64,000 nt of DNA from the NCBI GenBank assembly GCA_045638645.1, contig JAZUBU010000007.1, forward strand, positions 1-64,000, written 5' to 3'. The notes under the pieces were generated by a model. That model saw nothing but the letters and a program-made list of their open reading frames with translations. It made no database searches and was not told the DNA's origin. Positions 51,609 to 61,818 of this stretch are shown here, in pieces; within the stretch, counting starts at the first letter, position 1, and each line of letters begins with the position of its first letter. Source of the DNA: JAGCJX01 sp045638645. GTDB taxonomy: Bacteria > Bacteroidota > Bacteroidia > Bacteroidales > UBA932. Both the position numbers and the translations under genes were made by a program.

Positions 51609-52808
51609 TCAACGCTGGGAAATAGCCTTGACCGGATCCAGGCGGGAGGCCGAACACGCCGGCAACCAACCGGACAGGATGCCAATGATCCCGGCAATCC
51701 CCATACACTTGATTACATTGTATGCGGTCACTTGCAAAGGCAACACATCGTTGTTGCCCACCAACAGAACACCCACCGCCGCCAGTCCCAGACCCGCCAA
51801 CGCGCCGAGGAGAGACAAGGTGGCGGCTTCTTTTAAGAAAGACCGGCGAATCTGATGAGGAGTCGCACCCAAAGCCTTGCGGATCCCAATCTCACAAGTT
51901 CGCTCCTTGACAGAGACCAACAAGACATTGGCGATTCCAAATCCTCCGATCAACAAGGAAAAGCCCGCAATCAGTCCCCCAAACCTCCTGACCTTTCTAA
52001 AAATCTCATCCACAGCCTCTTGAACAAATACCATCCGATTGATGGAAAAATCATCGGGCTCCCGTGGAGACAACCGGCGTTTGGATCGCAACAGGGACCT
52101 CAACTCCGCATCAAATGCTGTCTGTCCCACCTCCGGCCTGGGAATGGCGGCCACATATCCTCCTTTCGACGAGGCACCTGCCCGCCGGGCCACATCGGGA
52201 GGGATGACCACCATCCTATCCACGTCCAACAAGGACATCAGACCTTCCCCTTGTGGTGCAAAGATGCCAACGACCGTGACCGACTCTCCTCCCACACGCA
52301 AAGACGAACCCAAGGCCCGGCCCCCTGGAAACAAATCCTCCGCCAGCAGGCTCCCCAGAATGGCCACCGAAGTTCCCCTGCGGCTCTCTTCCGGCGTGAA
52401 AGATCGCCCCTGCTGCAAGGGATAGTCAAACAAGCGGAACCAATCTTCCGAAGCGGCTGTAATCACCACAGAACGAAGCTGTTGCTGACGGCTGCTGACC
52501 GGACGGATAAAGGTTTGGACATAGGAGATCCCCTGCGCCAGGACCGCATGGGTGCGAAGGTAATCGGCCTCCTCCATCAACACAGGAGGTCTTTTGAGAT
52601 AGTTCCACCACGCACGGGCATCCGCAGGCAGATCCGCGGACCAGGGAATGGACTGGACCAAGACCATACGGTCTCCAAAGGTCTGCAACGAATGCTGCAT
52701 ACGCCGTTGAAACCCATCAATCAAAGTAAACACCAAAAAGGTAGTAAAAACACCGATGGATATCCCCAATAGAGATAAAATCGACCGGAAACGATCGACT
52801 GAATGCAT
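51609..52808 (-). CDS. MacB-like ABC transporter permease
   Basis: 399 aa. One N-terminal span (SILSLLGISIGVFTTFLVFT), a large periplasmic MacB core domain (~50-270), then the FtsX-type three-span bundle (LIAGFSLLIGGFGIANVLLV … LLGALAGLGLAAVGVLLVGN). The last region has EIGIRKALGA. No ATPase gene is next to it. It starts 17 bp after mutS stops, same direction. Confidence 0.9.
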   Translation of the reverse strand: MHSVDRFRSILSLLGISIGVFTTFLVFTLIDGFQRRMQHSLQTFGDRMVLVQSIPWSADLPADARAWWNYLKRPPVLMEEADYLRTHAVLAQGISYVQTFIRPVSSRQQQLRSVVITAASEDWFRLFDYPLQQGRSFTPEESRRGTSVAILGSLLAEDLFPGGRALGSSLRVGGESVTVVGIFAPQGEGLMSLLDVDRMVVIPPDVARRAGASSKGGYVAAIPRPEVGQTAFDAELRSLLRSKRRLSPREPDDFSINRMVFVQEAVDEIFRKVRRFGGLIAGFSLLIGGFGIANVLLVSVKERTCEIGIRKALGATPHQIRRSFLKEAATLSLLGALAGLGLAAVGVLLVGNNDVLPLQVTAYNVIKCMGIAGIIGILSGWLPACSASRLDPVKAISQR

Positions 52809-52825
52809 ACAAACAAGTTTTTAAG

Positions 52826-55426
52826 TTACTTTACCCCGATCCGCTTGCGCAGGTCCCGCAAAAGATCAAAGGCATCAAGGGGCGACATCGAATTCAGGTC
52901 CATGTCCCGCAAGGTATCCCGGATGCTTTCCAACAAGGGATCGTCCAATTGGAAGAAGGACAACTGCATCGGCTCCTGGGGCTTGATCCGATCCAAGACA
53001 GGCCGTTCGGCCGAAGAAGACGTGGATTCCAATTGCCGCAACACCGCCTCTGCAGCTTGTACGACCGATGCCGGCATTCCTGCCAGACGGGCAACGTGAA
53101 TCCCAAAACTATGCGCAACACCTCCGGGGCAGAGTTTACGCAGAAAGACAACCTTGTTGCCGGATTCCCGGACAGCAATGTGGAAGTTGTGTACCCGCTC
53201 ATACCGTTTTTCCAAATCGTTGAGCTCATGGTAGTGTGTGGCAAACAGGGTCTTGGCCCGTTCTCCGTGTTCGTGCAGGTACTCCACAATACCCCAGGCA
53301 ATGGACATGCCGTCGTAGGTACTGGTTCCACGGCCAATCTCATCCAACAAGACCAAGGAACGTTCCGAAAGGTTGTGCAGGATGGTAGCAGACTCCAACA
53401 TTTCACTCATGAACGTGGACTCTCCCCGGGAGAGGTTGTCCGAAGCTCCCACACGAGTAAAAATCTTGTCCACATAGCCAATGACCGCTCGCTGGGCCGG
53501 CACGAAGGAACCGATTTGCGCCATCAAGACCACCAAAGCCGTTTGCCGCAACAGCGCGGATTTACCCGCCATGTTCGGACCCGTCAATATAATGATCTGC
53601 TGATGATGACGGTCCAACGACAGATCATTCGGGACATAGGCCTCCCCTTCACGCATCATCCGTTCAATCACAGGATGACGGCCCTGTACAATTTCCAAGG
53701 CATCACCGTCGTTCACCTCGGGACGCGCATAACCGTATTCCTTGGCACATTGGGCGAAAGACAACAGGACATCCAGACGGGCGACCCGACGGGCCTGTTC
53801 CAAAATCAGGGGAACCTGCTGCTGGATGCCGGCCAACAGGTCATTGAAGATGCGTTGTTCCAACACCAGAATCTTCTCTTCTGCTCCCAGAATGCGCTCT
53901 TCATATTCTTTCAGTTCCTGCGTAATGTACCGCTCGGCATTGACCAAGGTCTGCTTGCGGATCCAATCCGACGGAACCTTGTCCTTGTGCGTATTCCGGA
54001 CTTCCAGATAGTATCCGAACACATTGTTGTAGCTGACTTTCAAGGAAGAGATCCCGGTACGTTCCATCTCCCGCTGCTGGATATCCAGCAAAATACGTTT
54101 TCCGTTTTGAACGATGTCCCGCAGGTCATCCAACGTAGGATCCACTCCTGCAGCAATGACGGCCCCCTTGCCTATTTGACCGGCCGGTTCTTCGCTCAGG
54201 ATACGGCCAATTTCAGAACTCCAGTGACCGCCTCCGCCAATGCCCTGCAACAAGGCCTGCCAAGCCGGTTCCTGCCAAGCTTTCAAGGCCTCCATTTCCT
54301 CCCAGGCCCGTTTCAATTGCAGAATTCCCCGGGGAACAACCCGTCCAGAGGCTATGCGTCCTGCCAAGCGTTCCAGGTCACCGATACGTGTAATCCGGTC
54401 CTGCAATTCTTCCATCCGTTCTACATCCGACAAAAGCAAATCCACGGCATCATACCGGGCATTCAGCTCCTGGAGATCCCGGATGGGCAGCGCCAACCAG
54501 TGACGCAACAGCCGCCCACCCATTGGCGAGTGGGTTTTATCGATGATTTGCAACAACGTGATTCCATCCGGAGCGGCGGCCTCAAACAATTCCAGGTTAC
54601 GTACCGAAAAACGGTCCAACCATACATATTCGTCCCGATCGATGCGAGTCAATGCACAAATATGGCCCAAATCCTTCTGCTGGGAGGACTCCAGATAGAA
54701 CAAAGCGGCTCCGGCTGCGGTGATGGCCAGTTCCATACGGTCCACACCAAAGCCTTTGAGCTGGTCCACACCCAACTGCCGGCAAAGTTTTTCCCGGGCC
54801 GACTCGTATACAAAAGCCCACTCGTCCATGGTGGAGACATAGATTTTCTCCAAAGGAAAGCGGTCCCGGAAACCGGCTTCGTATCCTTTCGGCAACAGGA
54901 TTTCCTTGGGCTGGAAGGTAGACAACAGGGAATCCATCTCCGTCAACGGCCCCTCGGCCACACGGAAGGTTCCGGTCGAAATATCCAACAACGCCAACCC
55001 GGCACGGTCTTTCCAAAACGAAAGGGACGCCAGGTAGTTGTTTTCTTTCTGGGAGAGGATCTGCTCGTTGTACACCAGACCCGGAGTCACCACTTCGGTT
55101 ACCCCCCGTTTGACGATTTTCTTGGTCAGTTTGGGATCTTCCAGCTGATCACAAACCACCACTTTGTATCCGGCCCGTACCAGACGCGGCAAATAACTTT
55201 CCAACGAATGATGGGGAAATCCGGCCAACTCGGTGTAGGAACCCGAACCACTGGCGCGCCGCGTCAAGACAATACCCAATACGCGAGACGCCGTAACGGC
55301 ATCTTCTCCAAAGGTTTCATAAAAGTCTCCCACCCGAAACAGCAGGATGGCTTCCGGATAGGTTGCCTTTACTTCGGCATATTGTTTCATCATCGGCGTT
55401 TCGGCCGGTTTTTTTCCTTTATTCAT
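52826..55426 (-). CDS. mutS: DNA mismatch repair protein MutS
   Basis: 866 aa. Mismatch-recognition domain with the Phe-x-Glu motif in FRVGDFYETFGEDA, clamp and lever domains, and an ABC-type ATPase with GPNMAGKSALLRQTALV and LVLLDEIGRGTSTYDG. Full length. The divergent gene is a beta-lactamase-family protein. Confidence 0.98.
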   Translation of the reverse strand: MNKGKKPAETPMMKQYAEVKATYPEAILLFRVGDFYETFGEDAVTASRVLGIVLTRRASGSGSYTELAGFPHHSLESYLPRLVRAGYKVVVCDQLEDPKLTKKIVKRGVTEVVTPGLVYNEQILSQKENNYLASLSFWKDRAGLALLDISTGTFRVAEGPLTEMDSLLSTFQPKEILLPKGYEAGFRDRFPLEKIYVSTMDEWAFVYESAREKLCRQLGVDQLKGFGVDRMELAITAAGAALFYLESSQQKDLGHICALTRIDRDEYVWLDRFSVRNLELFEAAAPDGITLLQIIDKTHSPMGGRLLRHWLALPIRDLQELNARYDAVDLLLSDVERMEELQDRITRIGDLERLAGRIASGRVVPRGILQLKRAWEEMEALKAWQEPAWQALLQGIGGGGHWSSEIGRILSEEPAGQIGKGAVIAAGVDPTLDDLRDIVQNGKRILLDIQQREMERTGISSLKVSYNNVFGYYLEVRNTHKDKVPSDWIRKQTLVNAERYITQELKEYEERILGAEEKILVLEQRIFNDLLAGIQQQVPLILEQARRVARLDVLLSFAQCAKEYGYARPEVNDGDALEIVQGRHPVIERMMREGEAYVPNDLSLDRHHQQIIILTGPNMAGKSALLRQTALVVLMAQIGSFVPAQRAVIGYVDKIFTRVGASDNLSRGESTFMSEMLESATILHNLSERSLVLLDEIGRGTSTYDGMSIAWGIVEYLHEHGERAKTLFATHYHELNDLEKRYERVHNFHIAVRESGNKVVFLRKLCPGGVAHSFGIHVARLAGMPASVVQAAEAVLRQLESTSSSAERPVLDRIKPQEPMQLSFFQLDDPLLESIRDTLRDMDLNSMSPLDAFDLLRDLRKRIGVK

Positions 55427-55473
55427 TCCACAAAAATAGGCATTTTCTCTCTATTTATCTGTCAAATGATTCG

Positions 55474-55481
55474 TATCTTTG
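55474..55481 (+). promoter_or_regulatory. -7 box of the beta-lactamase-family gene
   Basis: TATCTTTG fits TAnnTTTG, 30 bp before the ATG at 55512. It argues against the in-frame start at 55479. Confidence 0.5.
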
Positions 55482-55511
55482 TACCTTGTAAAACATTCAA
55501 AAACCGTCGTT

Positions 55512-56675
55512 ATGAAAAAGAAAATCATCATCCCCCTGCTGCTGATCATCGTAGCTGTTCTGTTGATTGGAGGTAATCAATTGTTTAACCGTCAAGGAAC
55601 TGCCTACGCAGACCAGGCACTGGAAGACCTGGCTACAACCTACGGCAATGTTGGTATTGCGGCTGCCGTTGTCAAGGATGGTAAAATCATTTACACCGGT
55701 GCGGTAGGGTACAAGGATCTGGACACGAAAGAACCGTTGGAGGCGACAGACCTCTTCCGCATTGCTTCTGTTTCCAAATCTTTCACCGCAACCGCCATCA
55801 TGCAACTGGTGGAAGAAGGCATGATTTCTTTGGACGACGACGTCAGTGATCTCATCGGTTTTCCTGTCCGCAACCCGAATTACCCGGACACTCCAATCAC
55901 CCTTCGCATGATTCTGAGCCATACCTCCAGCATGAGCGACCGGAACGGTTATTATTCATTGCACTACATTGATCCGAAAGCCAGTGGTGACTGCCGTGAA
56001 TCGTACAACGATTATGCCCCCGGAACCAATTACGAATACTGCAACCTGGGTTACAACCTCGCCGGCACCATCCTCGAACGCTTGACCGAAACCCGTTTCG
56101 ATGTTGCCATCCGCAACCGCGTCATCCGCCCCCTGGGCCTGTATGCCGGCCACAACGTGGACTCCCTGGACAACAGTCTTTTTGTGAGCTTGTATACCTA
56201 CGAAGACGGTCATTTCAACAAGAGTGCAGCCTATGCTTCAACCGCGCACCGCATGGACGACTACCAAATGGGTTACACCGCACCCATCTTCTCGCCGACC
56301 GGTGGTATCAAGATCTCTGCTGTGGATTTGGCCAAATACATGACCATGCACCTGCAAGGCGGGATTTATGGAAATACCCGCATTCTGGAAGAATCCTCTG
56401 AAATGCAAATGCGCAATGCCGAATGGGTTTATCCTGGCAAGAACGGAGATGCCTATGGCTTTGCCTTGGAAGTATACAAGAACATCCTCCCCGGCAAGAC
56501 CTTGATCGGTCACGGTGGCAATGCCTACGGCCTGTACAGCACCATTACCTTCTGTCCGGAAGAAAACTGGGGTATTGTGGTCATCACCAACGGTTGTGAA
56601 GCCTATAATGAAGATAGCGGAGACTTCTTTACCAACGACGCCGTTTGCCGGCTCTATGAAAGCTTGTTGAAGTAG
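55512..56675 (+). CDS. Beta-lactamase-family serine hydrolase
   Basis: 387 aa from the ATG at 55512. An N-terminal membrane anchor or signal (IIIPLLLIIVAVLLIGG) precedes a class C-type fold: catalytic SxxK in ASVSKSFTATAIM, YxN in YCNLGYNLAG, and the third box GHGGNAYG. The family includes esterases, D-aminopeptidases and penicillin-binding proteins, so resistance cannot be assumed. It overlaps the next gene by 1 bp. Confidence 0.9.
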   Translation: MKKKIIIPLLLIIVAVLLIGGNQLFNRQGTAYADQALEDLATTYGNVGIAAAVVKDGKIIYTGAVGYKDLDTKEPLEATDLFRIASVSKSFTATAIMQLVEEGMISLDDDVSDLIGFPVRNPNYPDTPITLRMILSHTSSMSDRNGYYSLHYIDPKASGDCRESYNDYAPGTNYEYCNLGYNLAGTILERLTETRFDVAIRNRVIRPLGLYAGHNVDSLDNSLFVSLYTYEDGHFNKSAAYASTAHRMDDYQMGYTAPIFSPTGGIKISAVDLAKYMTMHLQGGIYGNTRILEESSEMQMRNAEWVYPGKNGDAYGFALEVYKNILPGKTLIGHGGNAYGLYSTITFCPEENWGIVVITNGCEAYNEDSGDFFTNDAVCRLYESLLK

Positions 56676-57994
56676 TGAAACGCGTTCTCATCATCACATA
56701 TTACTGGCCGCCTTCGGGAGGATCGGGCGTCCAACGATGGCTAAAGTTTTCCAAATACCTTCCGGAATTTGGATGGCAACCGGTCATCTACACGCCCTCC
56801 AACCCCGAGTTGCCAGCCCGCGACGAATCCCTGTTATCGGAAATTCCGATCCAGGCCGAAATTCTGGAACAACCCATCACGGAACCTTATACCTTTTACC
56901 GAAAATGGATGGGGAAATCCGGAAAACAACCGGTCGTCAACCCCATTGTCAGCCGGGAGAAAAAGAGCTGGAAAGAAAAATTCGCATTGTTTGTCCGGGC
57001 CAATCTCTTTGTACCGGACCCGCGGATTTTGTGGGTAAAACCGTCCATATCCTATTTGTTGGACTACCTGCGCGAGTATCCCGTCGATGCCATCGTCAGC
57101 ACCGGTCCGCCCCATTCCATGCACCTGATTGCCCGAGGCATCAAACGGGAATTCCCGTGGATTCCCTGGATTGCAGATTTCCGGGATCCCTGGACCCGTA
57201 TCTTCTATTTCAAACACTTGCCCATGCTGCCCGGTGTGCTGCAACGACACCGGCGCATGGAGGCTTCTGTCTTGAAGATGGCGGACGAAGTCGTCGTCGT
57301 TTCCCAACAGATGCAACAGGAATTCCGACAAATCCTGACCCAGCGCAAAGCCAATCCGGACAAAGTGGAACTCATTACCAACGGATACGACGAGGCGGAT
57401 TTTGTCGGACAGGACAATCCCTTTGACGGAGGCTTCCAGGTCGTACACACCGGTCTGCTCTCCGAAGACGGCAATCCGGAAACTTGCTGGGAAGCCCTCG
57501 GAAACCGCTACCGGATGGACCCGGACTTCCGACGCCAGCTTCGGATCACACTCATCGGGAAAACGGATGCTGCCGTGTTGAAATCCATTTCGAAACATGG
57601 ACTGGATGCAGCCTTGAACAACCTGGGCTACCTGCCCCACAACCTCATTGCAGCCTACCAACGCAATGCATCCCTGTTGTTGTTGCCCCTGCGCAAAGAA
57701 CCCGAAGCCAAAGGCATCCTCACCGGGAAATTCTTTGAATACCTGGCAGCAGGACGGCCAATTCTGGCCTTTGGCCCGGAAGACGGCGACGTGGCACAAA
57801 TCCTTCAGGAAACCCAGGCCGGTCGGATTTTTGAATGGAACGATCGCGAGAATATCTCCAAAGCCATTCACGAACTGTTCCTGGCCCACCAAAACGGAAC
57901 CGGGACACCTTGGAAAGGAAAGGACAAAGTCATACAGAAATATTCCAGAAAGGCACTCACCAGTCGCATGGTCGAGCTGTTGGAATGGGAATAA
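56675..57994 (+). CDS. Glycosyltransferase, GT4-like
   Basis: 439 aa, GTG start overlapping the previous stop (TAGTG). N-terminus YYWPPSGGSGVQRWLKFSKY is a recognised Bacteroidetes glycosyltransferase feature. The C-terminal Rossmann half has LLPLRKEPEAKGILTGKFFE and YLAAGRPILAFGPEDGDV for nucleotide-sugar binding. Acceptor unknown. It may form an operon with the YfhO-like gene 20 bp downstream. Confidence 0.88.
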   Translation: MKRVLIITYYWPPSGGSGVQRWLKFSKYLPEFGWQPVIYTPSNPELPARDESLLSEIPIQAEILEQPITEPYTFYRKWMGKSGKQPVVNPIVSREKKSWKEKFALFVRANLFVPDPRILWVKPSISYLLDYLREYPVDAIVSTGPPHSMHLIARGIKREFPWIPWIADFRDPWTRIFYFKHLPMLPGVLQRHRRMEASVLKMADEVVVVSQQMQQEFRQILTQRKANPDKVELITNGYDEADFVGQDNPFDGGFQVVHTGLLSEDGNPETCWEALGNRYRMDPDFRRQLRITLIGKTDAAVLKSISKHGLDAALNNLGYLPHNLIAAYQRNASLLLLPLRKEPEAKGILTGKFFEYLAAGRPILAFGPEDGDVAQILQETQAGRIFEWNDRENISKAIHELFLAHQNGTGTPWKGKDKVIQKYSRKALTSRMVELLEWE

Positions 57995-58014
57995 ACTTAG
58001 AAACTACCTAGCAC

Positions 58015-60531
58015 ATGAAACACAACGACCCGATCAATCGGATCCCCTTCAAGAAACTTTGGCCCTGGATGCTTGCCATCCTGGGTTTCATCGTATTGGC
58101 CTATGCATATACCCCCCAGGTATTGGGCGGAAAAATTGTGGACCAGGCAGACATCTCGTCCTGGCGAGGCATGGCCAACGAAATCATCACCTGGAACGAA
58201 GCCCATCCCAACGACCGAACGTTGTGGACAAACTCCATGTTTTCGGGCATGCCGGCCGATGCCATCAGTGTCCTGTACGACGGTGACTGGACCGAACCCC
58301 TCTATAAAGGTCTGTTTACCGGTGCACGTCCGGCCAGCTACTTGCTGATCAGCCTCATCGGAGGATTCCTGCTGATGCTTGCCTTTGGTGCCAATCTGCC
58401 TCTGGCCTGCCTGGGTGCCATTGCCATCACCTTCTGCTCCTACAACATGCAGATCATTCAGGTGGGACACAACTCCAAAATGGCCGCCATCGCCTTCATG
58501 CCTTGGGTCCTCGGAGCCGTGGTGTGGGCCTACCGCAAAAAAGCCGTGTGGGGTGCTGTACTTTTTGCCTTTGCATTGAGTTTCCAAATCAAAGCCAACC
58601 ACCCGCAAATCACCTATTACCTGGCCCTGGTGGTCTTGGGACTTGCCTTGGCAGAAGGCATTGTCTCCCTGCGCAACAAAACCCTGCCGCGCTTTATCAA
58701 AACTTCGATGCTCCTGCTGGGGATGGGGCTGTTGGGCATTGCTACCAACGCCAACCACCTCCTGCCCACCTTTGAATACGCAAAACAAACCATGCGTGGC
58801 GGATCGGAATTGACCCAAGCCGACGAAAACGGCAGCAAGGGACTGGATCTGGATTATGCAACCGCCTGGTCCTACGGCATCGAAGAGACCCCGAACCTGA
58901 TGATTCCGAACTTCAACGGCGGTGCATCAGCCGGAGAACTCTCCAAACAATCGGCCTCTGCAAAAGTGCTGCGCAACTACAGTGGGGGGGAAGCCCTGCT
59001 CAAACAAATGCCCCTGTACTGGGGACCGCAACCCTTCACCGCCGGTCCGATGTACATGGGTGCCCTCTCCATTTTCCTGGCCGTACTAGCACTCTGCCTC
59101 TTGAAAAACCACTACAAATGGTGGATTGTAGGCGTGGGTATCATCGGCCTCTTCCTGTCCTGGGGATCCCATTTTATGTGGTTCTCGGAACTTTGGTTCC
59201 GCTATGTCCCGATGTACAACAAGTTCCGTACGGTTTCGATGATCCTGGTCATCCTCCAACTCCTGATCCCGATCCTGGGCATGCTGGTGATCAAACAACT
59301 CCTGTATGACGAAGCCCGCCCCGATGCCAAGGCCCTTCGCAAAGGATTCGCCATTGCTGGCGGTCTGACTGCCGGTTTTGCGGTCCTGGTCGGTCTTTTC
59401 CCGGGCATTGCCGGCTCGTTCATCTCGCCGGTGGATGCCAATTACCCGGAAGATTTGGTAAGAGCCTTGGTGGCAGACCGCCAAAGCCTCTTGCGCTCCG
59501 ACGCGTTCCGCTCCCTGCTTTTCATCGTACTGGGTGGGGGCGTGCTTTGGCTCGGCCTCCAAAAGAAATTGAAAGCGGATCAATGTGTCTGGATCCTGGC
59601 CCTGTTGACCTTGGTTGACCTGTGGGGTGTTGACAAACGCTACCTCAACGACTCCCATTTCATCCGCCAACACGAGTTCCAAAACCAATTTGCCGAACGA
59701 CCGGTGGACACCTACATCCTGGCAGACGAAGATCCGAACTACCGCGTCCTGGACTTGAGTGTCAATACGTTCAACGATGCTCACACCAGCTACCACCACA
59801 AGACCATCGGAGGTTACAGCCCGGCCAAACTCCAACGCTACCAAGATCTGATCGAATATTACATCTCCCCGGAAATGGACCGTATGATCCGCGATATCAA
59901 CGGCGCCATGGGAACCGCCCAAACCGTGGCAGACTTGGAACAAGCCCTGCAAACCTACCCGATCCTCTCGATGTTGAATACCCGCTACGTCATCATCAAC
60001 GGCAACAGTGCTCCGTTGTACTATGCGGGAGCTCTGGGCAATGCCTGGTTTGTACAGGATGTCGTTTGGGCAAACAACCCGAACGAAGAAATTGAAACAC
60101 TGGGAACCCTGAATCCGGCCACAACGGCCGTGCTCTCAACCCAAGGAATGGGCGAGAACGCCGAACCCAAGGACATCCGTACCGGCGAGGGCCTCATTTA
60201 CCTCACCGAATACGCACCGAATGCCTTGCGCTATGTATCAGAATCCAACGAAGGGGGTCTGGGAGTCTTCAGTGAAATCTATTACCCGAACGGCTGGAAG
60301 GCCTTTGTGGATGGCGAAGAAGTACCCGTCCTGCGTGCCAACTACGTGCTGCGCGCCATAGAAATACCGGCAGGACGCCACGAAATCACCTTCCGTTACG
60401 ACCCGCCGGTCTTCAAAACAGGAGAAATCCTCTCCCGTGTATCGTCTATCCTGATCTTTTTTGCCTTGTTGGCCCTGGCGTTCTTACAATACGCCCGCCA
60501 ACAAAATCGTAAGGATGATCAAGGGTGCTAA
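58015..60531 (+). CDS. YfhO-family membrane protein
   Basis: 838 aa with roughly 12 membrane spans starting at WMLAILGFIVLAYAY, a long periplasmic C-terminal domain (~560-800) with an Ig-like end (WKAFVDGEEVPVLRANYVLR) and a final span. The family is related to GT-C glycosyltransferases and in Bacillus YfhO helps glycosylate teichoic acid. The preceding glycosyltransferase fits that idea. The last 48 bp overlap the convergent NSS transporter gene. Confidence 0.9.
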   Translation: MKHNDPINRIPFKKLWPWMLAILGFIVLAYAYTPQVLGGKIVDQADISSWRGMANEIITWNEAHPNDRTLWTNSMFSGMPADAISVLYDGDWTEPLYKGLFTGARPASYLLISLIGGFLLMLAFGANLPLACLGAIAITFCSYNMQIIQVGHNSKMAAIAFMPWVLGAVVWAYRKKAVWGAVLFAFALSFQIKANHPQITYYLALVVLGLALAEGIVSLRNKTLPRFIKTSMLLLGMGLLGIATNANHLLPTFEYAKQTMRGGSELTQADENGSKGLDLDYATAWSYGIEETPNLMIPNFNGGASAGELSKQSASAKVLRNYSGGEALLKQMPLYWGPQPFTAGPMYMGALSIFLAVLALCLLKNHYKWWIVGVGIIGLFLSWGSHFMWFSELWFRYVPMYNKFRTVSMILVILQLLIPILGMLVIKQLLYDEARPDAKALRKGFAIAGGLTAGFAVLVGLFPGIAGSFISPVDANYPEDLVRALVADRQSLLRSDAFRSLLFIVLGGGVLWLGLQKKLKADQCVWILALLTLVDLWGVDKRYLNDSHFIRQHEFQNQFAERPVDTYILADEDPNYRVLDLSVNTFNDAHTSYHHKTIGGYSPAKLQRYQDLIEYYISPEMDRMIRDINGAMGTAQTVADLEQALQTYPILSMLNTRYVIINGNSAPLYYAGALGNAWFVQDVVWANNPNEEIETLGTLNPATTAVLSTQGMGENAEPKDIRTGEGLIYLTEYAPNALRYVSESNEGGLGVFSEIYYPNGWKAFVDGEEVPVLRANYVLRAIEIPAGRHEITFRYDPPVFKTGEILSRVSSILIFFALLALAFLQYARQQNRKDDQGC

Positions 60532-61800
60532 ATACCGGATCACAAAACGAACCCAACGTAGGTAAAAGCGGTTGTAATGCAACCGTCCTGCGTTGGTGAT
60601 CTCGTCTTCAAAGATGCGGAAATCAGCAACCCATCCTACATAAATCACCAGCAACAAGCCTCCCAAGGGCAAGATGACGTTGGAGGAGAAGTTGTTGAAG
60701 AAATCAAAAATCTCCGAACTCCACACCGAGAAGATACCGATCACCCAGCAAACCAGGGTCATCAGGATGACGGCCTTCTTGCGGCTCCACCGCAACTTCT
60801 CAATCACCACCGAAACCAACACCTCCAACAACGAAATGGACGAGGTAACGGCGGCAATAAAGAGGATGATGAAGAAGAGGATGGCAATCCAGGAGCCCAT
60901 CGGCATTTCTGCAAAAATGCGGGGCAAAACGGCATACAACAAACCGGGACCTTCTCCGGGAGACAATCCGTACGCAAACACCGCCGGCATGATGGCCATA
61001 CCTGCAATGATGGCAAACAAGGTATCCGTCAAAGCCGTCATGGACGAGAGCTTGATGATGTTCTCACTGCGTTTTACGTACGAAGCATAGGTCAGGATGC
61101 TACCACAACCGATGCTCAACGAGAAGAACGCCTGTCCCAATGCATCCAGGAAGGTCTTGCCCGTAATCTGACTAAAATCCGGCTTGAACAGGAAATCCAA
61201 ACCGGCCTGAGCGCCCGGCAAAAGGATTGAACGGATGGCAATGACCACCACCATCAGGAACAACAGCGGCATCATCCATTTGGTATATCGTTCGATTCCA
61301 TCACGAATGCCCGCCAACACAATGAAGGCGGTCAAGGCAATGTAGACAAAGTGGAAAATCAAACTGCGCGGGGAAAAAGCCATGGTCTGCTGAAACATCT
61401 GCTCAAATTCTGCTGCCGGCGCGGCTGCCATGTCCCTGAATTCAAATCCGATGGCCCGGACGATGTAATCAAGGCTCCAACCGCCCACCACCGGGTAGAA
61501 CGACAAGATGAAAAAGGCTCCCAACAAACCCAAAATCCCCACAATGGACCAACGGGAACCCGGTGCATACTGAGAGAAGGCCGTGATCAGGTTCGTCTGG
61601 GTACGACGTCCAACCACAAACTCACAATAAAGCAAGGGTAGACAGAGGACAAACACCATCACCAAATAGAGGATGATGAAGGCGGCCCCGCCATTGGTCC
61701 CCATCAAATAGGGGAATCTCCACAAATTGCCCAAACCGACGGCAGACCCGGCCATGGCGACCAGGACTCCGAAACTACTGCCAAAATGATCTCTGTTCAT
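60484..61800 (-). CDS. Sodium-dependent transporter, NSS/SNF family
   Basis: 438 aa, about 11-12 spans. Family motifs: SSFGVLVAMAGSAVGLGNLW, RFPYLMGTNGGAAFIILYLV, and SIGCGSILTYASYVKRSENI. Likely symport of an amino acid with Na+. Substrate cannot be read from the sequence. It overlaps the YfhO gene at its 3' end and is followed upstream by folA on the same strand. Confidence 0.94.
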   Translation of the reverse strand: MNRDHFGSSFGVLVAMAGSAVGLGNLWRFPYLMGTNGGAAFIILYLVMVFVLCLPLLYCEFVVGRRTQTNLITAFSQYAPGSRWSIVGILGLLGAFFILSFYPVVGGWSLDYIVRAIGFEFRDMAAAPAAEFEQMFQQTMAFSPRSLIFHFVYIALTAFIVLAGIRDGIERYTKWMMPLLFLMVVVIAIRSILLPGAQAGLDFLFKPDFSQITGKTFLDALGQAFFSLSIGCGSILTYASYVKRSENIIKLSSMTALTDTLFAIIAGMAIMPAVFAYGLSPGEGPGLLYAVLPRIFAEMPMGSWIAILFFIILFIAAVTSSISLLEVLVSVVIEKLRWSRKKAVILMTLVCWVIGIFSVWSSEIFDFFNNFSSNVILPLGGLLLVIYVGWVADFRIFEDEITNAGRLHYNRFYLRWVRFVIRYLAPLIILTILLAGVL

Positions 61801-61818
61801 GCTTATCTCTTTTGGGGG

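Noticed and set aside
52949..55576. An 875-codon open frame antisense to mutS
   Set aside because: Same reason: it is a shadow of a strongly biased reading frame on the other strand.
55512..56675. Beta-lactam resistance gene
   Set aside because: The active-site boxes define a broad serine hydrolase family; nothing in the sequence or context points to resistance.
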